A stretch of DNA of 64,000 bases from Bombardia bombarda (taxonomy: Eukaryota; Ascomycota; Sordariomycetes; Sordariales; Lasiosphaeriaceae). The stretch is taken from assembly GCA_030512295.1 (NCBI GenBank), contig JAULSR010000001.1:2875001-2939000 (forward strand). Reading direction: 5' to 3'. The notes beneath the pieces are model-generated. The model did not search any database. It was not told the DNA's origin and saw nothing but the letters and a program-made list of their open reading frames with translations. Both the position numbers and the translations under genes were made by a program. How positions within the stretch are numbered: position 1 is the first letter of the stretch; each line of letters begins with the position of its first letter. Shown in pieces: positions 49,391 to 61,476 of the stretch.

Positions 49391-50106
49391 ATGGCATCCG
49401 CCGGCGCCGCCTCATCCGCCCTCTCCATCCCCCGATTCCTGCTCCCCCAGCGCGGGCTGATCTGGCGCCGATTTGCATCCTCCTCCTCCTCCTCCTCCTC
49501 CCCCAACACCAAAAAAGGCAGCAAGGGGGCCCGCTCGTCCTCGAGAAGCCAGAGCGCTTCAACCCCCCCTCCCACGGCACACGCCTTCCCCAACACAAGG
49601 CCACCCCGCGCCACTATGGCGGCGACCTCACCAAGGAGGAAATGTCGCAGCAGCGCGTCAGAGAGTACCCCGGCCTCGAGCCGCCTCCCGGCACATGGAG
49701 CAACTGGCTCCTCAACCAGAGATGGATCCACCTGACCCTGACCATGGGAACCCTCCTCTCCCTGGCCCTCTACACGGCCCACCTCAACTTCAAGCTCAAC
49801 TCGCCCTTCTACGACCTGCTGCCCTCGCCCTCCGGCTTTTTCCGGCACCCCATCGCCTCGGCCCGCCAGCTCGCCGACGTGGTGCGCATGAACGAGATGC
49901 ACAACGCCGCCCTCGTCCAGGCCAAGCGCCAGCGCAAGATCGATGATGTCGACCGCCGCGCAGAGTACCGCAAGGCTCATGGTCTCAGCCCCGAGACGGG
50001 GCTCTGGGGTCTGCGTCGCTCTGCGCCCAACTCGACGGGTCCCACGCCGCCGGCGAGGAATGATCCGGCTGAGGATGAGGCGAGCCCGGTGGCGGCGGAG
50101 AAGTAG
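49391..50106 (+). CDS. Mitochondrial membrane protein of a conserved fungal family, frame broken by one base
   Basis: Two open frames together make one protein. The first (from ATG 49391, or 49379) encodes a mitochondrial-type N-terminus: LSIPRFLLPQRGLIWRRFAS followed by eight Ser. The second, from about 49530 to 50106, reads GPLVLEKPERFNPPSHG, YGGDLTKEEMSQQRVREYPG, TWSNWLLNQRWIHLTLTMGTLLSLALYT (membrane span), then a basic helical tail. The second part matches a common unnamed fungal mitochondrial protein whose members join these parts directly. There is no GT for an intron between them. One extra base in the G5 run (49525-49529), or the equivalent in the A6 run (49511-49516), would join the frames. 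Either an assembly error or a real frameshift. Confidence 0.75.
49478..49501 (+). repeat. (TCC)8 repeat coding for serine
   Basis: Eight TCC codons, read as Ser, just after the predicted mitochondrial targeting signal. Confidence 0.9.
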
Positions 50107-50546
50107 GTGGTTAGATGGTGTTGTGGGTGGTGGAGGACATAAGTAATGGATGGGAGGGGTGGGTGGGGAGTTGCAAGTGTGAGAGAGGAGGAGAGGGGAG
50201 AGAGGAGAGAGGACGCAATTGTGAAGAGAGCAGTGGAAAGGATTAACGGTGTGCTGGGATGTGGTGAACCGGGAGACTGGCCGTCTCTTTTTATATCAAT
50301 GTTATCGTGGTTGTGATTATGTACATATGTATTATTATCATGTACACTACACATTCAGACAAATACCGCCTACTTATACTCCCCATCATGCTGCTCCGAT
50401 GCGAATTCCTCCAATGAACACAACTCAATGGTGTATTCTATGCCATCCATTCCATGGCAGAGGGGGTATATTTTCCTGTTCTCTCTTCCCAAGATGCCTC
50501 TAGTCCCTGTAGCTCTTTTACTTCTCCCCCCCAAGACACCAGTCAT
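50107..50546. other. intergenic spacer between convergent genes
   Basis: 3' flanks of the mitochondrial-type protein (+) and RRP42 (-). 50.15-50.21 kb is a G/A-rich tract. No gene. Confidence 0.6.
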
Positions 50547-51862
50547 CTACACAAGATCAACCCCATCCAACGCATCCATCACCTCGTCCGCCACGCCCCC
50601 CCTCCCCAGCACCTCCAGCACCAGCGCCGCCATGACCCTCGCCCTGGCCCCTCCCCTAGGCGCCTTCCACACGCCCTCGACCGCCTCCGACTCGGCCGCC
50701 CTCGCCTCAGGCTGCTTCTGCGCCGACGCCACCACGGCCGCCGCCCCGTACGCGCTATTCGTCGCATTCGGCACGCCCGGCGGCGTCAGCCGCGACGGCG
50801 GGTCTATCGTCCGCACCGACAGTATTTGCAGATTCCGCTGCAGTCCATCTTGTGTAGTAGTATCGACATCCATCGCGTCCTTGCCACGTGCTGCTGCTGC
50901 TGATGGCGCCTCGCCGACTGACACGGCCAGCGCGACGTCCGCGACGGCGAGCTCCTCCTTGGAAGGGTCAAAGATGATGTTGTTGCCGACGGCCATGACG
51001 AGGAGGCTGATGGGCGGGCGGGATGTGGTGGACGTCTTGCCGTCCTTTGTAGTGCTGCTGCTGCTGCTGCTGCTGTTGCTGCTGTTGCGGCTGTAGATGA
51101 AGGGCGCGGCGGCCCAGTCGTCGTCGAAAAAGGGGTCCTCGTCGCCTTCGGACTTTAGGCGCGGCAGGCGGGTGGAGAGCAGGGCGAGGTGGGTTGTAAG
51201 GGAGAGGAGGGGGAGGGGGTATGAGAGGGGCGGGGAGATGAGGATGACCTGTGTGTGCAAGACAAAAATATGTTAGCAAATCTATCCCGGCGCATAGCAT
51301 AGCATAGCATAGCAAAAAGAGAGCTTGGGGGGAAACAAACATCAAGAAACAGCTTCCAATGAAACCTCCTATTAATCCACAACTTCCTTGCAAACTCCCC
51401 ATCCGCCAACAGCGCCTCCCCCAGCATCCGCGCCAAAAACACCGTCCCCGGGTCGTCGTCCCTATACCCCGGGATCTCCACCGTCAATTCAACCCAATCG
51501 TCGTCGCCCACCCGCTGCTCCTCATTCACATTCTCCGCGTCTACCTGCGCGTCCGCCGCATAGCTGCCCTCGACAAAGTCGCCCTCGAGCCGGCTTCCCG
51601 CGGCGAAGGTGTTGTGGTCAAAGTCGTGCGCCAGCCGCGTGCGCTCGACCTCGGCCTTGACGCCCACGATGGCCTCGGTGCCGTCGGCGAAGCAGATGCG
51701 CGCGCTGCCGTTGGTGCCGGGCAGGATGCCCGTCTCAGCGACGAGCGGGCGGAACTGCGACGGCGAGCGGCCGTCGGGGCGGATGGGCGGCGTGAGCGAG
51801 AGGGAGGCGTGCAGGTAGGCGAGCTCGGCCGGCGAGAGGAGGACGTGTTGGGTTGACGACAT
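50547..51862 (-). CDS. RRP42: Exosome complex core subunit Rrp42
   Basis: Two exons on the minus strand (51862-51341 and 51248-50547) encode 407 residues. The start LSPAELAYLHASLSLTPPIRPDGRSPSQFRPLVAETGILPGTNGSARICFADGTEAIVGVKAEV is the typical RNase PH-like N-terminus of Rrp42. It continues through LLADGEFARKLWINRRFHWKLFLD|VILISPPLSYPLPLLSLTTHLALLSTRLPRL across the intron. Rrp42 is one of six RNase PH-fold proteins that form the catalytically inert ring of the RNA exosome in nucleus and cytoplasm. Two inserts are unusual for the family core: an acidic segment after residue 100, and a Ser-rich run (NSSNSSSSSSSTT) before ISLLVMAVGNNIIFDPSKEE. The intron holds a (GCATA)4 repeat. Confidence 0.93.
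51292..51311. repeat. (GCATA)4 repeat in the RRP42 intron
   Basis: Four perfect five-base units inside the 92-nt RRP42 intron; a copy change would alter intron length only. Confidence 0.85.
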
Positions 51863-52534
51863 TTTTCTTTGGTCTTGTCCCCTTGTGGGATTGACGGGTT
51901 GGGCGTTTGGGGGTTGTGGCAGCAGTAGCTTCTTTCGTGCTTTGGTTTATGTTATGAATTAACTTTTCTGTTTTCGCGGCAGTGCCGTCTGGATTTCTTG
52001 AAATTTTGGAGGGGCTGATGGAAAAATGGTAGGTAGGGGAATGGAAAATGCGCCCAGCGGGCGAGGCGGAATGTGGGGTGAGGCTGAGAGAGCTGCGCTA
52101 GCATTGCAGCTGCTTGCAGGGGAGGGGGAGCTCCATGGCGGGGTAGCTTTTGGGGAAGGGCAATGGCCTGGAGGGAGCACCAGAGCTTCGAGAGGTTCAT
52201 CAGTTCAATGACAATCCCGATGGGTAAGTAGCTTCCTCCCTTCTTCTTCTTTTTGTTACTTTTAGTTTGTAAGTTACATGATACGCTCATAGACAGAGTC
52301 TATCTGATTCACAACATGCTCGCTCTCTGGAGAGACACATCTTCATCCTCTATCGTCGCCAAACGGCCATTTCTCTAGTAGTCCTGTATCCGTATTCCCG
52401 CTTTTGCTCCAGTAACCTTCGCCTCGATCAAATGTTCACCGTTATCCTGGTAGAACTAAACCCAAACCTACCTTATCAACACCACCAGCCCCAGCACCAG
52501 ATGCCCTGCCCTGCCCTGCCCTGCCCTGCCCTGA
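51863..52534. other. intergenic spacer
   Basis: Promoter of RRP42 (-) and 3' flank of the PARP-E2 gene (-). Holds the (CCCTG)6 repeat next to the PARP-E2 stop codon. No gene. Confidence 0.6.
52504..52533. repeat. (CCCTG)6 minisatellite
   Basis: Six perfect five-base units ending one base before the stop codon of the PARP-E2 gene. It is not the fungal telomere unit (CCCTAA). Confidence 0.9.
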
Positions 52535-55500
52535 TCAAACCCCATTCGCAGTCGTCCTCAGATCCTCGGGGATCCTCCACTTATGCGTGTTCGCCGATCG
52601 GATATACGCCTCAACCGCCTCTGCCACCCCATAATCACCCGTCTGCTTCTGCGCCACCGTCTGCAGTAGGCGCGCCGGCCGCGGCTCCAGATTGCAAATA
52701 GCAAGACGCACCTGCATGAGCACGCTCTCCATCGAATTCGCAGGGCTCCAGCCCGAGTAGGTCAGCATCTCCATGCACATGGCTCCCCCACCCGTGACAT
52801 GGCCGCCTCCCCCCAGAACGAAAGGCAGGAACCGCGGCCGTATCACGCGCACAAAAGGCGGCGTCATGGGATAGTCCTTGGCAAAACGCAGCTCCATGAC
52901 GATCGACGTGATGCCCTCGCTCTTCATGTCTTTCGCCAGCGGAAGATCGGCATCAAAACTGTGCAGCTCCACGATCCACTGGAACATATTTGTCACCTGT
53001 TCAACGTCCATGTACCACCCCAGCTCGTGAGGCGGCGTCTTGGCCTGAACAGCTTGTAGCTTCCGAAGCTCACGCCCGATCGCCTTGCTTGCAATATCGT
53101 TGGCAAACGACGGTGGTTGGAGACGGGGAAGCTTAGACAAATCAAGAGCACCTGCCACAAAGTCGGTCATGACCTTCCCCGGCATCTGAGGCGTAGGCGG
53201 TCTGTCATTTCTTCTAAGGATGGGGTTAGCAAGGTAGTTCCATACAACAAATCTCCAAACTAACAACGGTAAGGGGAACTTACATGTCTCTGGCTGCTGT
53301 CGTGTCGACGATGGAGCCGCACGACAGTGTCTTTTTCAGTGGCGGACCATTCGGCTGTCCATCATCGGCATCAGAGTACATGAAATTGGTATCATCGGGT
53401 TCCTCATCTGAGCTGTCCTCCATTTTATGAATGCTTCGCTTCCTTAGATGTGTGCCTAGGTTTGGACCAGAGCCTGATGCCGAATTGAGTTTTCGGCAAG
53501 GAATGGCCGCCAGGGGAATTTCCAATATCTTATTCTTCTCCCCGCAAATCTCCAGGCCCTTGACCTGCGAGTGATAGATCGGGTTTTCCACTCCAAGCGC
53601 CTTTGGAAGACTTGGAGGTATCAGAATTCTTGATTTCGGCAGGACAAACAGATAGCGACACTGGTGCCAATCGGGCTGGGAAACCACGTAATGGGGAGTC
53701 CTGGACTTAAACTCGTCGGGCGAGTTGATGATCTCGTTCAAGCTCATACAAGACTGGAATTTGAATGCTGAGTTTGGCCACGAGGAGGAGCCGTGCGTGA
53801 CGGACTTTACGTTACTGTAGAGCAGGCTCGTCTGGTGATGGGGACTGAAGTAGACACCATCTCCAAAACGGCGCCCATTCTTCTCGTCGGTATAATCCAA
53901 CCCGGTCCGAATGATACTATGCCAGTTGTCCATTGAGCTGCCGTGCCATGCAAATATCACCGGATTGTCTTGGATCCGTTTTCGTGTTACCTCTGCTTGG
54001 AGCGCCTTGTTGAAGCGCACTTCTCTGTCCGGGGCTCCCTGAGCAAAGCGAAATTGGAGCCATCCCTTCATTCCCGGAATGCGCTTGTCCCTGCGGTCTC
54101 TTCCCTTACCGACCGGCCCCTCTCTATCAGATCTACGTGGCGGGTTACGGTCGATTTGAAGGATGCATGACCTATTCGAAGACACGATCCATTGAAGCAG
54201 AGACGCCGCAGCAGGCGAGATACTATCCATGGACCGCAGAGAGTTGTGAGGGTTCTTGCTCAAGTAAGATTCAATATCAAGTATGGGCGGAAGCGTATTC
54301 AGGATGTATCGCATAGCATTGCACTTGAATGTCGCGTCCAAAGAGTCAAAGTCTTGATCGTACAAGAACACCTCAACTGGAATACCATTTTTATTTGCAG
54401 ATGTGGCCGTCCTAAATAAATATAGACCAGTCTTAGCTGATGTAGCCGTCGTGGCTGAGAATGGCCCGGGTTTGGCTGGAGTGTTGCCAAAGGACGGGGT
54501 CCACAAGTCGTTCAAATTCTTGGCCTTGCCGACAAATCTGATCTGAAGAGACCTGGTGGACGAGTCGACGCTAAGGATGGTGCCGTGTCGATTGTAGCCC
54601 TGAGAACGAAGGGCGATCCACTGGTAGGGAGCTAGACTTGTGGGAAACGCGGTGGCATTGTCGTCCAAAACTACTCGACTCATATCTATAGACAGATAAC
54701 CCTGGAATTTAAATCCAAGCGGATCATCAAGAGCTGGGACCATGATGCGCAGTCCATCTGGTAGATCGCGGATTGGTATAGTAGGCTTCCATGTGATTGG
54801 TACGTTATGCTGAGATGCATTAAGTCTAGTATAGGCAGCGGAATAACACAGACTGACTAGTAGATCGACAACGTATGGCTCTGTGAGAATCTCGTGTTCG
54901 ATGTTGGGCCCGAGTCCCATTGTCATATACTGGAATAGACAGAGGGGTTCGGAGCAGACATATGGTCGCAGAGCCTCGAAGCCCTTTTCGAGTCTCCGAT
55001 GACATCTCAGGCAAAACTCGGTGCACTTGACAAAGTATTCCAGAGCAAATTGCATTGCAACCAACGGGAAGCTTCGCTCCTCAACGATGCCACGCAAATG
55101 ATCCCTCAAAAGCAGTTTGTGGTCTTCTGTCGCGTCAAGGTCCATCGGATCGCCAAGGGGGACCTCGACTTTCTTATCAGAAAATCGGAGTACGGCGAGG
55201 TTGGCCAGCAGGGCTTCGTTCGCTTCTTCCCACGAGATGCGTTTCTCGGTGCGAAGCTTCAGCATAGGCACAAAGCTCTCATTCAGAAATTGATTCAGAG
55301 AGTTTGAAATGAACAGTCTCTCGAACACGACACTGTCGGAGCTCGTTTCCTGATCAGAGGGTGCATAGTCCTCAGCGAAGGAAGCCCGAGCCTGATCTAT
55401 AGATGGCTTGTACTTTTTGCATTTGCCGATTCGGAAGCTCACCACGGAGCGGTGGTCAATCAAATCCATGAACTCTTCCAAGTATATGTATGGGCCCTTA

Positions 55501-56171
55501 AAACGTATGAGAAGGACGATGTAGTCCTTGTCGTTCACGTCCCATGCTTCCATGGCCTCATCGGACAGGGACAGCTTTTCGACACGAATCGAGACGGAGG
55601 CAATGCTTTCAAGTGAATCGGTATCAAACCCATGCAAAATCCCAACCTTGAATCCGGCCTCTTTTACTTGCCGGAAATCCTGCTTGGCTCGTTGTTGGCA
55701 TCTAGCCTCGGCTCGTCGCTGGCACATAGCCTTGCCTTCCTTGGGCGGCCGGGAGCCTAACCCAAATATGTAATCATCGTCCGCATCGTCCTCGTCGTGC
55801 TCTTCGTAGTCCTGGTCCGCTGACGAAGCACCAAAGGCTTTCTCACAGTGCTTCGACAGCTCTGAAACCATCTCGTAAACTGTCATACCGAAGAGATAGT
55901 CTTGTACGGCTTTGATGGATTCCACAATGGGCGTTGGCAGACCTTCTTCGGCGTCGGAGAACAACATAAACATGTTCCCGTCGTGGTACTCATCAATTTG
56001 TTGCGCGATGGCCTGAATGCGAACAGGTTCGGGCAGACACTCGTGGCGGTACATGATGACAACTTCGCCATCCGAGTGTCCCTTAGATATTGATTCGATG
56101 CCGCGAATGTCGCCGTCAGCGGCTTTCTGTGACGCCGCCGCAACATCGGCATTGAACTTCCCAAAGGACAT
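52535..56171 (-). CDS. PARP-family ADP-ribosyltransferase fused to a ubiquitin-conjugating (E2) domain
   Basis: Two exons on the minus strand (56171-53284 and 53213-52535) give about 1188 residues; the frame is open to an ATG at 56285. The PARP catalytic region begins near residue 730: NPVIFAWHGSSMDNWHSIIRTGL, then GRRFGDGVYFSPH, MSLNEIINSPDEF and HYVVSQPDWHQCRYLFV. The H and Y that bind NAD are present, while the expected catalytic Glu position is not obvious, as in mono-ADP-ribosylating PARP6/8/16 relatives. After the intron comes an E2 fold (FQWIVELHSFD, LRFAKDYPMTPPFVRVIRPRF, GGGAMCMEMLTYSGWSPANSMESVLMQVRLAI) with the likely active Cys at about 1109 and no HPN motif. Such fusions are known in filamentous fungi; targets are unknown. 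Confidence 0.88.
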
Positions 56172-56285
56172 GGCCAGCTTTCTGAACGGCAGTGCCGATT
56201 TCGAGGTGATAACGTGATACCCAGTGCGACGATTTGAATATAACCGGGTGTCTGAGTCTACAAGCGAAAAGGAGAGGAAGGCCAA

Positions 56286-57705
56286 ACGCAGGGTGCTGAG
56301 AACGATGGCAAGATTGAAGAAAACAATAAAGAGGGTCCTGGGTTGCCTTGCTCAAACTTTTGGGTGCTCGCCCTGCGCGCCAGCTGTTTTCGAGCCAGCC
56401 GGGCCAGTGAAGTGACGACGAAGCTGAAGCCAGATTGACGTCCTGTTGAGAAGGTGACTGTTTGGGTGCCAGGTAGGTGATTAATTCCAGGTAGGTAAGA
56501 TGTAGCGCGAAGGAAGGGGGGGGGGGGGGGGGTCCAAGGCAGCAACGAGATGCAGTGGCGGGGAAATAAGTACGTCCCCTCAAGCTGCGATGGGAGCTTT
56601 TCTATGCGATGTCGTTTAATGCCAGACCTGAGAAAGAAGCTTTGATTACAAAACGAGCTAAGACAGTTCCAGATCTTGTAACCAAATTGAAAAAGCAAAG
56701 CAGTGACGCATTCCCACACTGACAAGAGGGCTGCCTACTTAGGTAGATGGGTGGTGAGTATGAGATGCGATATCACGGCAGGGGCGGCAGGAATTGAATC
56801 ACGAACAACCTTGTCTAGCACGACTTGGAGAGACACTTGTGTTGAAAGCGTCCAGATAGGTAGGCGAGGCAGGTAAGATAGTTTAAACAAGGGCACATTA
56901 TCCCATCATCTGCTAGTTCTAGTAGAGCTCGGCCGCCCAGGCACGCGCCTTCCCAGCTAAATTATCGTACGTGCCTTCCTTCAAAGAGTAAACTTTGTTC
57001 TGATGAGCTGCCATGACTGGTACCTGGAGGAAGGAAGTCGGCAACTCCCACCTTTGACAGGCGTCATCACAGCTGCCGCACATGAGACGGGCCGTCAAAA
57101 CAGTGCAATTAGATCGGCACCTGAGCCACAGCCTAACACCCATCATAAGTTTTGATCACGAGGTTTGGTGTGCAGGTATCGTAGAATTTCCTTTCCGCAG
57201 TCGGACTCGCCATCGGGAATGCAAACGGCCATGATGTCGTCCCATTAAGAGTGTGGAGGCGACGTTCTTCTGTCATCCCAGCTCGCCCAGCTAATGACGG
57301 GTGTGACGGACCCGCCAGGGCATTCCAACAGGGGTGTGGTCATCAGGCAGCCCAGGCCTAGCTCGAAGCTGTTGAAAAAGACGGCTGGCAACAGCTGACC
57401 ATGGCCTGGCAACGGTCCCTGGTCTGACTGGCGCACTGGGTTGAGGCGTTGAAGTCGCACCTTCCTGGACACCTAGCAATAGCCATCACGAACTGATATC
57501 AGGCCATTACCCAATTAACAGCATTCAAAAGCTCATATCTCGAAAACAAAATCTTTATTTATTCATCGTGAAGGCGCGATCCACAAAACATATTTGCCTC
57601 ACTTGCAGCATCCGAAATCTGATTAACTCACCACTGTTTTTGTGAGCTGGCCTCAAAGAGTCGGTCGGTGTTTGAAGTTGGTGTTTCTCATCTCAACCAC
57701 ACAAC
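56286..57705. other. intergenic spacer between divergent genes
   Basis: Promoters of the PARP-E2 gene (-) and COG7 (+). A 17-base G run lies at 56516-56532. Small ORFs have no features. Confidence 0.6.
56516..56532. repeat. G17 homopolymer
   Basis: Seventeen consecutive G in the promoter region between PARP-E2 and COG7; its length is uncertain in any assembly. Confidence 0.9.
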
Positions 57706-58922
57706 ATGTCAGGAAGGCGGCGGCAGAACAGCGCTGTGTCAAGCGGCTCGCGGGGTCTTCGTCAGCCAGCAGGCCAGGCTATCCAAGCAAAATCTCCCCA
57801 TGTGGCCGACCCCTTCTTGCAAGAGTTTCTAAACCCATCATTCGATGCGGCCGCCTATCTCAACGCCATCCTTCCGCCCCTCCAGCCATCCTCCTCCTCC
57901 TCCTCATCTTCCTCTCGCTCTAGCCAGAATGCAGTGCCGCTGGCCGATCTCTCCATCCAGGCACAGTCGGTGCTCTCAAAGCTCAACGCCCACACCACCA
58001 GACTCACCACCACCCTGACCCAGCTCACCGACGACATCTTGAGAAGCGGCAGCCGCCTGGCCTATGAGGTTGAGCTCCTCAGGGGCGAGACACTCAGTCT
58101 AGCCGAGTCCCTTAGCGAGGGACTCCACGACGACATTGCCAAGTTCGTCCCAGGCGGCATCCACGAGAGCCTCGCCACCATCGCCACCACCACCACCACC
58201 ACCACCACCAACCCCAGGGCATCATCCACAGCCGACCACGGCCTATCCAGCACACACCAAAGACGGCTCTCTATCGCAGCCCAACCACCACCACCCCCAG
58301 AAACCCCGAGAACCCCCCACCAAGCACCACCACCACCACCACCACCACCCCGGCCCCCGCCCCAAACGAACCCCCCTACATCACCCAACTCCGCACCCTC
58401 ACCCTCGTCCGCGCCCGCCTCGACTCCGTCATCAAGACCTTCGGCGACGCCATGGAGTTCGTCTTCCCGCCGTCCGAAATCTCGGTCAGCTCGTCCTTCC
58501 TGTCCGTGTCGGCGCCCGACGCCGGCGGCGACAACCACAGCACCGAGGAAAAGGGCCAGCAGGTGCTGCGGGCGCTGCGCGAGGAGATTGTCGGCATCCT
58601 CGCGCGCAACGCCGACCCCATCCGGGGCATCGAGCAGGCGGCGCGCCGGATCGAGGACCTCAAGGAGCTCAACAAGGTCTGGAGGGGGACGGCCGAGGAG
58701 AAGGGCCGCGCGCGGTTTATCGAGAGCTTGGCGCGCGTGGTGGAGGACAGGCATAGGGACTTGTTGAGGGAGATTGAGCAGCAGCAGGTGAGGAGGGATG
58801 GGGGTGGGAGGGCTGGGGGTGGTGAGGGGGAAAGGAAGGGTGGTGGTGGCGGAGGGGAAGGTGACCAGTCTTCTTCGAGCCATGCGGAGAATAAGGGGGG
58901 TATGGCGGGTATGGTCTTATGA
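57706..58922 (+). CDS. COG7: Conserved oligomeric Golgi complex subunit 7 (fungal short form), frame broken by one base
   Basis: The first frame runs from 57706 (MSGRRRQNSAVSSG, DPFLQEFLNPSFDAAAYLNAILPPLQ, LSKLNAHTTRLTTTLTQLTDDILRSGSRLAYEVELLRGE) to about 58186. The matching C-terminal part is in another frame from about 58365: NEPPYITQLRTLTLVRARLDSVIKTFGDAMEFVFPPSE, EEKGQQVLRALREEI, WRGTAEEKGRARFIESLARVVEDRHRDLLREIEQQQ. Together they give about 405 residues, the usual size of fungal Cog7. Cog7 belongs to the tethering complex for retrograde Golgi vesicles. The change of frame falls in an ACC/CCA-rich stretch with no GT for an intron; one more C in the C6 run at 58313-58318 would restore it. 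A Gly/Glu-rich tail follows. Confidence 0.85.
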
Positions 58923-61476
58923 GCCAGTTGCAGAAGTTGAGGAATGGGTTATAATGTTGTGGCTACGTCGGGTACCGTTTAGACACTGCTGTTGGTGGCA
59001 GAGGACCAGATAATACGCGGATATTAGAGCTTATAGAAGACAAAAAAGAAGAGGGAACTATCCATTATGCTATCTATGATTCTCTGCTTCTCATGGCCTC
59101 GTTCCATTCTGGTCTTCTATCTCCATCAAACTGGGCTGTTCCATTCATTAGCTCTCACTTGCCGGGTTTGCTCCTTGCCTAGCAGCAGCAAACAACCTAG
59201 CTTCTATGACTTTTTCCAACTGCTTGATAGCCATGTATGCGTAGCTGAGCGGCCAGTATTGTTGATATTAACATTGCCTTATAAAGGATCGGGTTGTGTG
59301 ATCGGTTCCTGTGCAATATTTTGGAAGTGAGGAAGGGATCATCATACGTCAGGTGTCAGATAATAGTTACAGTAATGTACCTTGACTCTTAACGAATATA
59401 CACTAGGGCTGGCTTGTCATTCCTATATACGGTGTCTTTTGTCAAGCAGGATGGATCCGAGCGGTTCCATCAACTTATTATGACAGTTGATATTCACTGA
59501 CCCAAATCGCAGTTGATAGCTGTCATTGTACTCTGATATTAACGTCCGTTCACATTCATGAGAATCGTCAGACACACACATATATATATATACAAACACA
59601 ACTACAAACACTCAGGGTGAACGGAGGATTAAACTTGTCATCACAAAGCAGGCACAAGTCAAACAGGCACGCATGTATATGCAGGAGGTAGTAGTAAAAA
59701 TGAAGATGATGATATGTCCAAAACTAACTAAGCTATGTAGATATAAAGAATAATAATTATAAAGTTGTAACAAGACCGCACACAAAAAGAATCAAAAGAC
59801 ACCAAATGCTATCACTAAGTAGGTATAATAAAAAAGAAATGCTATGCTAAAACAATAAAATCCGCTCCTTGACATGGTATGGGGTATCTCCGAATCGCTA
59901 AATGCACCATCCATGCTGATGATGATGATGATGTGCTGCTGTGTGCTATTGTTGTGTAATAATGTAAAGGGGGTATCGTATTGTTGATTGGTTCGTTAAT
60001 GTCGTTATCATGATAATTTTGCCGATTGCGATGTGCTCTGTGGACAAACAAGTCTTGTCTAGCAAGAAAGAAAAAGTAAGAAGCTTTTGTGTTTCCCCTT
60101 TCCCAAATGAAGTGTTCCATCCCAATTCCCATGCCATGCCGCCGTGCAAAAGAAAAGAAAAGAAAAGAAAAGGAAATGATTGCGCCCGCTGTATCCCAAA
60201 CAAGTAGAGATGGAAAGTCGCGCCCTGTTGCCCGAACTACTAATGGTTCCTATCACGTGCAAGTGATGTCCTGATGGTCCTTAATGCTGTCCTCCCACTC
60301 ACTCACACGCACACGTGTGTGTGCTTGCGCACAATCAATTAAAAAGATCTTGTAATATCAGAAAATGAAAAGGAGAAAAAAAAAAGATGACAATTAAAAA
60401 ATAGGCCAACTGTGCTGCACAGCCAGCGAGCAGGTTTCGGAAATGTATTTGTTGGTTGGGTATTGAGGCATGAGCGTGGCCTGGCCGGGCCGAGCCAGGC
60501 TCGCGAGCGGTTGAATACCAGTGAGGCGGAAGGTGGGATGTGTAGGTGTTATTAGGCCGGGCGGAGAGACAGCGAGATAATATTAGAGAGAGAAGGAGTG
60601 ATGAGTGAATCGGCGGTGCATATCCGACGGTCTGACAGCTGTCATCCTATCTGATTGGTAGGGGGCGAGAGAGCGGGGCGGATCGGGTCGGATCAGGGTC
60701 CGGTGGGCGGCGGGCGGGGGAAAGGACGGTCAGCGTCCAACCACGCACAGGCTGTAAGTGCCTGTGTGATGGATGTGTCGGTTGATCGGTCGGTCGGGCA
60801 CCCATCCAATCTTGGAGCGTTTGGCCAAATCCAGACCTGTGCTCCTGTTTTGGTTGGCTGTGGGCGGGCGGCTGTGTGATATTCGGCTCGTAAATCCCGT
60901 CACTCTCAGAGTGGTGACTCAAATGTGTTTGCCCGAGAGCCGGTCCGTCTTCGCCCTCTTAGCCCGTCTTTTCCTTGGCCTGGCTTCGTCCATCCTCGGC
61001 GAATCAATCATCCAGTGTCGCCCATCCGGAGCTAAAGTGCCGCCCCAAGACATGAGAAGTGACAGAATCGTGTAATCGTGTGCTTCTGCTTGGTTCATTG
61101 GGTTTTAGTGATTGAGGGGGTGTGTCGGTGTCCATGCGTCCATCGCCCATGCCTAGCTGCCTGGAATGGAAGCTAAGTTCTTGGGGCGAGCAGGTTGGAT
61201 TCACCGCCCATTTCAACTCGACGCAACTCGTTGCTGCACTTTGTCTCCCGTTCCGTGGGGGAGAGCGAAGGGTGATTTGTGGTGATAAATGAAGAAATCT
61301 AATGACGCGATCGGTTAGTTTGCTGGGCTATTTCGGCTGGCTGGCCGGGTGGCTCTTCAGATAACCCGAGGCAAAGGTATCAACGCGAGAACGGTGTAAG
61401 TGGGTGAAGGCTTACCGATGAGTGTGGTTGCATCGGCCACTCCACATGCATCTCGCATGTTGGCGCGCATTGCCTC
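58923..61476. other. intergenic spacer between convergent genes
   Basis: About 2.5 kb, AT-rich up to 60.4 kb, with (TA)n at about 59579-59591, GAT repeats near 59918 and (AAAAG)5. The 60.4-61.4 kb part is more GC-rich but shows only feature-free ORFs. Nothing recognised. Confidence 0.55.
60148..60172. repeat. (AAAAG)5 repeat
   Basis: Five perfect AAAAG units in noncoding DNA. Confidence 0.85.

Noticed and set aside
52504..52533. Telomere-like repeat
   Set aside because: The unit is CCCTG, not the fungal CCCTAA, and it lies between two ordinary genes.
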